DNA of 7,185 bases from NCBI GenBank assembly GCA_003641545.1, contig QNAU01000066.1, positions 1 through 7,185 on the forward strand. Reading direction: 5' to 3'. Position numbers and translations under genes: made by a program. Position 1 is the stretch's first letter, and each line of letters starts with the position of its first letter. Of this stretch, positions 1 to 5,363 are shown piece by piece. The stretch comes from Thermotoga sp. GTDB lineage: Bacteria; Thermotogota; Thermotogae; B21-G9. The notes beneath the pieces were generated by a model. The model was not told where the DNA came from and did not search any database. It worked only from the letters and a program-made list of their open reading frames with translations.

Positions 1-252
1 CACAGACTCAGATATTTTCAAAATCTTTCTCACGATTTCCTTCTTCTCGTCCACGGAAAGTTTTCTTTCGACCACTACGATGAAATCCACATCGCTGAGT
101 TTCGGATTGAAACAACCCATGGCGAGTGAACCATGGAGATACACCCCGACGAGATTGGCTTTCAAAATTCCCCTGAATTCCCGAACGAGCCAACTCAACA
201 AATTTCCGATTTCCGATGGGATCGATGCATCCTTCCTCAAAACTTTCCACAC
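1..252 (-). CDS. Nucleotidyltransferase-domain protein (aminoglycoside adenylyltransferase-like), 3' end outside window
   Basis: Read on the minus strand, this frame gives 84 codons open to the left edge. It contains VGVYLHGSLAMGCFNP followed by SDVDFIVVV. This is the nucleotidyltransferase signature: a Gly-Ser, then the Asp-x-Asp pair that binds metal and nucleotide in the ANT/DUF4111-like family. Such enzymes move a nucleotide, usually AMP from ATP, onto a small-molecule hydroxyl; the substrate here cannot be told. An in-frame TAG at 261-259 limits the start. GTG at 252 has AGGGA only 3 nt upstream, while TTG at 240 has AAAGGTG 9 nt upstream and may be the true start. About 30-34 residues before the motif fits the family. 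The helical C-terminal part lies outside the window. The gene is divergent from the transporter genes. The family is fairly sure, the exact start is not, and a resistance role should not be assumed. Confidence 0.75.
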   Translation of the reverse strand, partial: MWKVLRKDASIPSEIGNLLSWLVREFRGILKANLVGVYLHGSLAMGCFNPKLSDVDFIVVVERKLSVDEKKEIVRKILKISESV

Positions 253-266
253 CTTTCCCTACGAAC

Positions 267-277
267 ACGACTGTCGT
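267..277. promoter_or_regulatory. Short palindrome in the divergent intergenic gap (possible operator)
   Basis: ACGAC-T-GTCGT is a perfect 5+1+5 inverted repeat in the 51-bp gap between the divergent nucleotidyltransferase and permease genes. It abuts TAGAAT (277-282), a passable -10 element for the plus-strand operon, but I see no convincing -35 box at the right distance. That -10 would place the transcript start just before the ribosome binding site, giving a very short leader. The repeat is short enough to occur by chance, so this is only a candidate. Confidence 0.2.
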
Positions 278-290
278 AGAATACATCGTT

Positions 291-296
291 GAGGTG
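291..296 (+). promoter_or_regulatory. Ribosome binding site of the first permease gene
   Basis: GAGGTG lies 7 nt before the ATG at 304 and matches the anti-Shine-Dalgarno end of bacterial 16S rRNA. It supports that start and marks the beginning of the plus-strand gene run. Confidence 0.75.
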
Positions 297-303
297 ATTT
301 GAG

Positions 304-1092
304 ATGAGAAAAGGCTTGATCCTCAAAATTTTCGCGATCGTGATCGTTTCTTTCCTGTTCGTATTTTTTCTTCTTCCCGTGATGATGACCTTGTTGAGAG
401 GATTTCCAGAGATGTCCTCCTTTTTCAGCGATGAATTCTACATCATGGCTTTGCTCAGAACCATCAGGATTGGATTGATGGTCACTTTGATCTCCGCGGT
501 GATTTCGTATCCAATATCCATTTTTATCACATCGCTGAGGAGATTCAAAGCCTTCTTCATATCGCTCGTTCTCTTTCCGTTGATGACGAACACGGTGGTC
601 AGGACCTTCGGCTGGATCGTGATACTTGGAAAGGACGGTGTGGTGAACAAGATTCTGGTTTTACTCGGATTCAAACCCGTCAGGCTTCTCTACACGGATC
701 TCTCGGTGGTGGTTGGACTCCTTCACCTGTTCCTTCCCCTGATGATCCTCCCACTGGTTGGAGCCATGGAGAACATAGACGAGGAGTTGAAGGAATCCGC
801 AAGGAATCTCGGGGCAGGTCCCATCAGGGTTTTCTTCGATATAACCTTTCCGATGAGTCTGAAAGGGCTGACAACCGGTTCTCTCCTCGTGTTCGTCGGA
901 TCGATAACATCTTACATCACACCGAAACTTCTCGGAGGACCAAGATTGGCAACTTTGAGCATGCTTCTGTACCAGAAGGCTATGGTTGTTATGGATTGGG
1001 AAGGGGCATCGATGGTGGCACTCGTCATGACACTCATGACCACTGGCTTTCTCGTTCTCTCAAACAGGATGTCGAAGGTTGTGGAAGGATGA
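304..1092 (+). CDS. ABC transporter permease, PotB-like (spermidine/putrescine-type family)
   Basis: This is a 262-residue integral membrane protein, close to the usual 260-290 for the family. It would be one half of the transmembrane channel of an ABC importer in the cytoplasmic membrane. Hydrophobic stretches sit near residues 8-29, 52-77, 82-107, 133-153, 190-208 and 233-253, giving the expected six helices. The permease EAA loop is clear at about 160-185 (EELKESARNLGAG, then FDITFP); it docks onto the ATP-binding subunit. The pattern RTFGWIVILGKDG near 100-112, followed by a hydrophilic loop, resembles PotB-type permeases. The ATG has a good ribosome site. The stop overlaps the start of the next permease (ATGA), so the two are probably translated in a coupled way and form a heterodimer. 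Polyamine is the family label; the real substrate is unknown, because no binding protein is in view and relatives carry other small solutes. Confidence 0.85.
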   Translation: MRKGLILKIFAIVIVSFLFVFFLLPVMMTLLRGFPEMSSFFSDEFYIMALLRTIRIGLMVTLISAVISYPISIFITSLRRFKAFFISLVLFPLMTNTVVRTFGWIVILGKDGVVNKILVLLGFKPVRLLYTDLSVVVGLLHLFLPLMILPLVGAMENIDEELKESARNLGAGPIRVFFDITFPMSLKGLTTGSLLVFVGSITSYITPKLLGGPRLATLSMLLYQKAMVVMDWEGASMVALVMTLMTTGFLVLSNRMSKVVEG

Positions 1093-1874
1093 AGATAATC
1101 TTTTGGATGGCGGTTTCAGCTGTGTTTGCTTTCCTCATGCTTCCTTTGATCATCGTCGTTGTGTCTTCCTTCAGCGAGGGTGAGATAATTCAGTTTCCAC
1201 CGAATGGCTTCACCTTTAGGTGGTTCTCCAATTTGTTCGGTATGGAGATATTCAAGAGGGCATTGGCCTTGAGCCTCGTTTTGGCTCTTTCGTCCACCAC
1301 CTTGGCGATATCGACGGGAACGATCTGTGCGTATTGTCTGACGAGATTCAAAGGGTTGCCCGGGGTTTTTCTCGAATGGTTCATACTCTCACCACTGCTC
1401 GTTCCGGAGATCGTGGTGGGATTCTCGCTCTTGAGTTTCTCCGTTCGGATCATGAAGAGCATCAATCCATTTCTTATCCTTCTCGTTGGACACACCTTGA
1501 TTCTCATTCCCTACACGACGAGGATAATATGGTCATCCCTGAAGAATCTCGATCCTTCACTCGAAGAATCCGCAGTGAATCTTGGAGCGACGAGGTTGAA
1601 AGCATTTTTGGATATAACTCTGCCGAATCTCAAATCAGCACTGTTAGCATCGTTCGCACTGGATTTCATAGCTTCCTTCAACAACGTGCCGATTTCCCTC
1701 TTCCTGGTTAATCCAGGGTACACAACCCTTCCGATACAGCTTCTCATATATTCCGAGTATTATTTCGATCCAACCGTATCGGCAGTTTCCACGGTCATGC
1801 TCCTTCTGACCTTGATCCTGCTGAGCCTCGTGGAGAAAGGTGTTAAACCTTTCATTTTCATCAGCCACAGATGA
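1089..1874 (+). CDS. ABC transporter permease, PotC-like
   Basis: This 261-residue membrane protein is the second channel subunit of the importer. The N terminus MKIIFWMAVSAVF is a typical first helix, followed by the short periplasmic FSEG...FPPNGFTFRWF segment common at this place in PotC-type permeases. Helices lie near residues 3-26, 58-83, 96-118, 127-145, 183-206 and 230-248. The EAA loop is at about 155-180 (LDPSLEESAVNLGATR, then DITLP). The ATG at 1089 overlaps the preceding stop by 4 nt and is preceded by GAAGGTTGTGGAAGG. The same frame is open further upstream from an ATG at 996, but that adds 31 polar, non-membrane residues that only shadow the first permease, so I rejected it. 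No ATPase or binding protein follows, so these must come from elsewhere. The family is near certain and the substrate unknown. Confidence 0.85.
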   Translation: MKIIFWMAVSAVFAFLMLPLIIVVVSSFSEGEIIQFPPNGFTFRWFSNLFGMEIFKRALALSLVLALSSTTLAISTGTICAYCLTRFKGLPGVFLEWFILSPLLVPEIVVGFSLLSFSVRIMKSINPFLILLVGHTLILIPYTTRIIWSSLKNLDPSLEESAVNLGATRLKAFLDITLPNLKSALLASFALDFIASFNNVPISLFLVNPGYTTLPIQLLIYSEYYFDPTVSAVSTVMLLLTLILLSLVEKGVKPFIFISHR

Positions 1875-1936
1875 ACCTGAGAAGATGGAGAGTGTGGAAT
1901 TTTCCCGTGGTATCATTGAAGGAACATGGAAATGAA

Positions 1937-1943
1937 GGGAGAG
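1937..1943 (+). promoter_or_regulatory. Ribosome binding site supporting the internal start of the TIM-barrel gene
   Basis: A purine-rich GGGAGAG (within GAAGGGAGAG) lies about 8 nt before the ATG at 1952. The alternative ATG at 1871 has only a pyrimidine-rich stretch (TTTTCATCAGCCACAG) before it and no Shine-Dalgarno sequence, so this site favours the shorter protein. Confidence 0.5.
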
Positions 1944-1951
1944 ATCAAAGT

Positions 1952-2908
1952 ATGGGGGAATGCGATTTGAATGTGGGTATCAGCACAGTCGCATTCAAGG
2001 ATGTGAAAAATGCTATCGAATTCCATCGCGAGACTGGGATTCCGATGGAATACAGTGTCAACCTTTCCGTGGAAGATGTTGAGAGGTTGATATTGGAGAA
2101 GATTCCTGCCCTGTCAGTTCACGTTCCCTCGCCGAACGAAGGTTTTCTTCCAAATTTCGCCAGTGATGACCCAGAGGTTCTTAAAAAGAGTTTCGATATA
2201 CTGAGAAATAGCGTTGAAACGTTGAAAAAGACGATGAACGATGGTTTTACCGAGGGAATTATCGTTTTGCATCCAGGTTATGCCCTGAATGAACTCGTTC
2301 CATCGATCTACTCCGAAAGAAAGGTTCTTCTTGAATCTAAGATATCCAAATACGAGAAATTCTTGATCGAAAGATCGGGGATCATAAACGGACCCGAATA
2401 TTTGGAAACGGATGATTACAGGAGACATTTTGAGATCTTCGTATCCAACCTTCCGAAGCTGATCGAAATCGTTGAAAATGAAGGATTCACACTGGCGATT
2501 GAGAATCTCAATCCAAGGTTGTTTTACATCCTTCAGACCCCGGATGAAATATATAAAATCATTGAGAATGTGAGGAATGTGCATCTGTGTTTGGATATCT
2601 CGCATCTTTGGGTTTCATCCAAGGTCATGGGATTCGATTATTTCGAGACTGTGAGAAGGATCATGGACACTGACAGAGTTGTCCACGTGCATGTGAGCAA
2701 CAACCCATCCAAGAAAGGATTGTATGAGGATCCTCATCTCGATCTCGATTCCGGCGAGATCGATATGAAACTCGTTTTGAAAAATATAATCGAAGGTTCG
2801 AGAAATATCAACCTCGTCCTGGAGGTGAAGAAAAATCCTCTGAAGAATCTCGAGATGCTGAGGGAAATGCTCCGTATGGGGTGTGAAACTCCAAGAAGAG
2901 CGATATGA
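1952..2908 (+). CDS. TIM-barrel protein, sugar phosphate isomerase/epimerase (AP endonuclease 2) family
   Basis: This is a 318-residue soluble protein of the xylose-isomerase-like TIM-barrel superfamily. Numbered from the ATG at 1952, likely metal ligands or active-site positions fall at barrel-strand ends: His57 (SVHVPSPN), His107 (IIVLHPGYA), Glu184 (LAIENLNP), Asp215 and His218 (LCLDISHLW), His245 and His247 (VVHVHVSNN), His262 (DPHLDLDSGEID) and Glu291 (LVLEVK). Members bind two or three divalent metals and act as isomerases, epimerases, dehydratases or abasic-site endonucleases, so the sequence alone does not give the reaction. The position just behind two importer permeases favours metabolism of an imported sugar-like compound over DNA repair. 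The frame is also open from an ATG at 1871 that overlaps the permease stop. The added 27 residues look unlike a barrel N terminus and lack a ribosome site, so I chose 1952. Fold confidence is high, function low. Confidence 0.8.
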   Translation: MGECDLNVGISTVAFKDVKNAIEFHRETGIPMEYSVNLSVEDVERLILEKIPALSVHVPSPNEGFLPNFASDDPEVLKKSFDILRNSVETLKKTMNDGFTEGIIVLHPGYALNELVPSIYSERKVLLESKISKYEKFLIERSGIINGPEYLETDDYRRHFEIFVSNLPKLIEIVENEGFTLAIENLNPRLFYILQTPDEIYKIIENVRNVHLCLDISHLWVSSKVMGFDYFETVRRIMDTDRVVHVHVSNNPSKKGLYEDPHLDLDSGEIDMKLVLKNIIEGSRNINLVLEVKKNPLKNLEMLREMLRMGCETPRRAI

Positions 2909-2927
2909 TAGAATTGTAAGGTCATGT

Positions 2928-2936
2928 GAGGAGGTG
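2928..2936 (+). promoter_or_regulatory. Strong ribosome binding site for the TTG-started era gene
   Basis: GAGGAGGTG is nearly the full complement of the 16S rRNA tail. It ends 5 nt before the TTG at 2942. This strength, with the conserved N terminus starting right there, fixes the non-ATG start. Confidence 0.8.
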
Positions 2937-2941
2937 AAGAT

Positions 2942-3850
2942 TTGAGCGGTTTCAAATCCGGATTTGTGGTAGTATCTGGGAAACCGAATGTGGGAAAATC
3001 GACGTTGATAAATTCAATCATAGGGAAGAAGGTGAGTATAGTTTCCGAGAAGCCCCAGACCACGAGAAACAGGATAAATTGTGTTTACACGACGAAGGAT
3101 TTTCAGATAGTGTTCGTCGATACTCCGGGAATACACAAACCACTTCACAAACTCGGTGAGTATCTCGTCAACATAGCCATCAGGGCGTTGAAGGGGATGG
3201 ATCTCGCCATGTTCGTGGTAGATGCTGAAAGGGGGATGGGAAAACCCGACGAATACGTTGCCAATTATTTGAACGAGAGCAAGGTCAAGGTGCTGGGGGT
3301 CATAAACAAGATAGATCTGGTTCGAGATGGGAACAAACTGAAGCTCATTGAAGACAGAATTTCCGAACTCTGCAGTGATTTGGTGGACATCGTCAAAGTG
3401 TCCGCCATGACGGGTGAAAATCTACCGGAGTTGGTTCGAAAAATCGTGGAGAACATCCCAGAGGGTCCAATGTATTATCCTCAGGACACCGTGACGGATA
3501 GACCACTCTCATTCCTCACGGCGGAAATAATAAGGGAGAAGATACTGGATCTGACGTATGAAGAAGTTCCTCACTCTGTTGCGGTGGTGATAGAGGAGAT
3601 GATCGAGAGGGAAAACGGTGTTCTCTACATAAGAGCCAACATCCTCGTTGAGAGAGATTCACAGAAGGGGATAATAATAGGCAAGGGAGGAAGCATGATA
3701 AAGAAGATAGGAACACTTGCCAGGGAAGAACTGGAGTTTTTCACGGGTAAGAAGATCTTTCTCGATTTGAACGTCAAGGTCAGGAAGAACTGGAGGAACG
3801 ACGATTTCACAATATTGAATGTGGTTGGATTGAGAAAGGAAATACCGTGA
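2942..3850 (+). CDS. era: GTPase Era
   Basis: Era is a GTPase that binds the 3' end of 16S rRNA during 30S subunit maturation and links ribosome assembly to growth. The 302 residues match the usual length of about 300. In order: G1/P-loop GKPNVGKST (13-21); switch I with the Era-typical QTTRNRI (39-45); G3 DTPG (60-63); G4 NKID (122-125); G5 SAM (154-156). Next comes the linker KILDL-type region with EEVPHSVAV (207-215), and a C-terminal KH domain whose GXXG-bearing segment [15 protein letters not shown] spans about 243-257. The EKPQTTR and PHSVAV signatures separate it from the related EngA/Der and TrmE GTPases. The TTG start is set by the strong ribosome site. It follows the TIM-barrel gene by 33 bp and is followed after 12 bp by the beta-barrel gene. 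The usual neighbours ybeY and dgkA are absent. No defects seen. Confidence 0.97.
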   Translation: MSGFKSGFVVVSGKPNVGKSTLINSIIGKKVSIVSEKPQTTRNRINCVYTTKDFQIVFVDTPGIHKPLHKLGEYLVNIAIRALKGMDLAMFVVDAERGMGKPDEYVANYLNESKVKVLGVINKIDLVRDGNKLKLIEDRISELCSDLVDIVKVSAMTGENLPELVRKIVENIPEGPMYYPQDTVTDRPLSFLTAEIIREKILDLTYEEVPHSVAVVIEEMIERENGVLYIRANILVERDSQKGIIIGKGGSMIKKIGTLAREELEFFTGKKIFLDLNVKVRKNWRNDDFTILNVVGLRKEIP

Positions 3851-3855
3851 GGAGG
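3850..3855 (+). promoter_or_regulatory. Ribosome binding site of the beta-barrel protein gene
   Basis: AGGAGG overlaps the last base of the era stop codon and lies 7 nt before the ATG at 3863. It supports that start and tight co-translation with era. Confidence 0.7.
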
Positions 3856-3862
3856 AATCGGT

Positions 3863-4450
3863 ATGAGGATACACCTTGTGTTTCTCTCGATGATTTTGTT
3901 GACCTTTCTCTCGATCTCCTTGGCGGACAACGCGTATGTAAATCTGAAGATGGGCTATTCCAAGTCCATGATGATGTCAGAGAACATCCCGGATTTTGAA
4001 AAATCCGATATCTTCAACCTCGTCGATCTGTCCATAGGATACAAATTCAGGAACATGAGATTCGGGATAGGTGGTATGGTATCGACTTGGGTTGAGGAGA
4101 ATCAAAATGTGGTTTCATCCTGGCCCCTCACGATCTACAGCGAGGTGGGGTTCGATTTCGTGCCGAGGTTGACAGTCGATATGGGACCATCCTTCTGTCT
4201 CGGTGTGAATTCCATGGATCTGAACACATCCGGAGGTTCTGGAACAGTCATGGGTATCTTCACGCGAGGAGGACTCTTCTTCTCGATGAATATGGGAGGT
4301 CCTGTTTTCTTTTCCGGCTTCGCCGGTGTGGAATACAGGATGATGAACGGGAATCTTGGAACTTTGGATGTCAACCTGAACAACTTCAGTTTGACGATAA
4401 TAATGGGTGTGGATTACGATCTGGGTGACCTTCTGATAACAATAAGATGA
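3863..4450 (+). CDS. Exported hypothetical protein, probable small outer-membrane beta-barrel
   Basis: I do not recognise a named family for this 195-residue protein. The N terminus MRIHLVFLSM continues as a hydrophobic core to a likely signal-peptidase site after Leu-Ala near residue 21 (SLA/DN). The rest is rich in Gly, Phe, Tyr, Ser and Met, with alternating polar/apolar stretches that read as beta strands: AYVNLKMGYS, VDLSIGYKF, MRFGIGGMVS, LTIYSEVGFDF, LTVDMGPSF, FFSGFAGVEYRM and FSLTIIMGVDYDL. That is about eight strands, as in small OmpA/OmpX-like barrels. The last residues are LLITIR, so the C-terminal aromatic residue common in proteobacterial barrels is missing. No lipobox Cys follows the signal peptide. 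It sits 12 bp after era and 10 bp before the ttuA-like gene, so it is probably in the same operon. Gene reality is well supported; the barrel is an inference from composition and strand pattern. Confidence 0.75.
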   Translation: MRIHLVFLSMILLTFLSISLADNAYVNLKMGYSKSMMMSENIPDFEKSDIFNLVDLSIGYKFRNMRFGIGGMVSTWVEENQNVVSSWPLTIYSEVGFDFVPRLTVDMGPSFCLGVNSMDLNTSGGSGTVMGIFTRGGLFFSMNMGGPVFFSGFAGVEYRMMNGNLGTLDVNLNNFSLTIIMGVDYDLGDLLITIR

Positions 4451-4453
4451 GGG
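4449..4453 (+). promoter_or_regulatory. Ribosome binding site of the ttuA-like gene
   Basis: GAGGG overlaps the end of the preceding stop codon and lies 7 nt before the ATG at 4461. It picks that ATG over the nearby out-of-frame ATG at 4466. Confidence 0.55.
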
Positions 4454-4460
4454 ATAACGG

Positions 4461-5363
4461 ATGAAATGCAGGATATGTGGCAGAAGAACGACCATAAAAT
4501 CGAGAACATACAATCTGCCCCTCTGTGAGGAGCACTTCATTGAATTCTTCGAAAAGAGGGTGAAGAAGGCGATAAATTCCTTCCACATGTTCGACAAAAA
4601 TTCCAGAATCCTCGTCGCGGTGTCCGGTGGGAAGGACAGTCTGACCGCATGGGAGGTTTTGAGAAATCTGGGTTATGAAGTTGATGGTTTGCATGTGAGA
4701 CTCGGGATTGGTGATTACACGAAACTGTCATATGAGAAAAGTTTCGAATTTGCAAAAAAGAGGAATCTTAGACTCATCGTCGTCGATCTGAAAGATTACC
4801 TCGGCATGGATCTTCCAGATCTTCCGAAGAATTTGAGAAGGAGGATATGCGGGATATGTGGGATGGCGAAGAGATACATAACGAACAGGGTGGCGATCGA
4901 ATTATCCTATGATGTCTTGGTGACTGGACACAACCTCGATGATGAAGTCTCCGTTCTTCTCGGAAACATGCTTCACTGGAACATGGAGTATATACACAGA
5001 CAGTCTCCCGTTCTTCGAAAGACGCATGAAAAATTCGTGAAGAAGGTGAAACCACTCGTGTTCGTGGGAAACGATGATGTTGATATGTATGCCAGGCTCA
5101 AAGAAATCGATTTTGTTGAAGAAAATTGTCCTTTTTCAAAAGGTGCCACATCCAAAGTTTATTCCGAGATTTTCAAGATTCTGGACGAGAAACAACCTGG
5201 GATAAAACCCATCTTCCTGATGGGTTTTTACAGAGTGAAGGACAGGTTCAAAGATGGAGATGTGAAACTGAATTCCTGCAAGATCTGTGGTTATCCTACG
5301 ACGGATGAGATATGTTCATTCTGTAAGTTGAAGATCAAGTTGAACGATGATGAGAAGAATTGA
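4461..5363 (+). CDS. ttuA: tRNA 2-thiolation enzyme, TtuA family (tRNA-5-methyluridine(54) 2-sulfurtransferase)
   Basis: The 300-residue protein has the full TtuA layout. An N-terminal zinc finger uses Cys3, Cys6, Cys22 and His25. The PP-loop that binds ATP and adenylates the uridine is VSGGKDS (54-60). Cys130 and Cys133 (RICGICG) with Cys223 (ENCPF) match the three cysteines that hold the 4Fe-4S cluster in characterised TtuA. TGHNLDDE (155-162) is the conserved second active-site motif, and a C-terminal zinc finger uses Cys273, Cys276, Cys285 and Cys288. TtuA puts sulfur on C2 of ribothymidine 54 in the tRNA T-loop, which stabilises tRNA at high temperature; sulfur comes from the carrier TtuB, not seen here. 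The related TtcA and Ncs6 groups share the core, but the paired zinc fingers and cysteine spacing favour TtuA. Its 3' end overlaps the next gene by 17 bp. Confidence 0.88.
   Translation: MKCRICGRRTTIKSRTYNLPLCEEHFIEFFEKRVKKAINSFHMFDKNSRILVAVSGGKDSLTAWEVLRNLGYEVDGLHVRLGIGDYTKLSYEKSFEFAKKRNLRLIVVDLKDYLGMDLPDLPKNLRRRICGICGMAKRYITNRVAIELSYDVLVTGHNLDDEVSVLLGNMLHWNMEYIHRQSPVLRKTHEKFVKKVKPLVFVGNDDVDMYARLKEIDFVEENCPFSKGATSKVYSEIFKILDEKQPGIKPIFLMGFYRVKDRFKDGDVKLNSCKICGYPTTDEICSFCKLKIKLNDDEKN

Noticed and set aside
206..234. TTTCCGATTTCCGATG direct repeat and GGATCGATGCATCC near-palindrome
   Set aside because: Both lie within the coding part of the nucleotidyltransferase and are short and imperfect; best explained by chance.
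8..286. Minus-strand ATG-started ORF of 92 residues
   Set aside because: Its translation is basic and low-complexity with no motif. The neighbouring minus frame carries the nucleotidyltransferase signature, so this is a shadow.
80..292. Plus-strand ORF of 70 residues before the permeases
   Set aside because: It is antisense to the nucleotidyltransferase motif frame, has no recognisable domain and no convincing ribosome site.
1220..1711. Plus-strand 163-residue ORF inside the second permease
   Set aside because: Polar, unpatterned translation in another frame of a clear membrane protein; a shadow ORF.
2114..2605. Minus-strand 163-residue ORF antisense to the TIM-barrel gene
   Set aside because: No domain pattern, and the opposite strand carries a conserved metal-binding barrel; a shadow ORF.
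4115..4597. Minus-strand 160-residue ORF spanning the beta-barrel and ttuA-like genes
   Set aside because: Covers two well-supported plus-strand genes with good ribosome sites, and its own sequence is His/Arg-rich without motifs.
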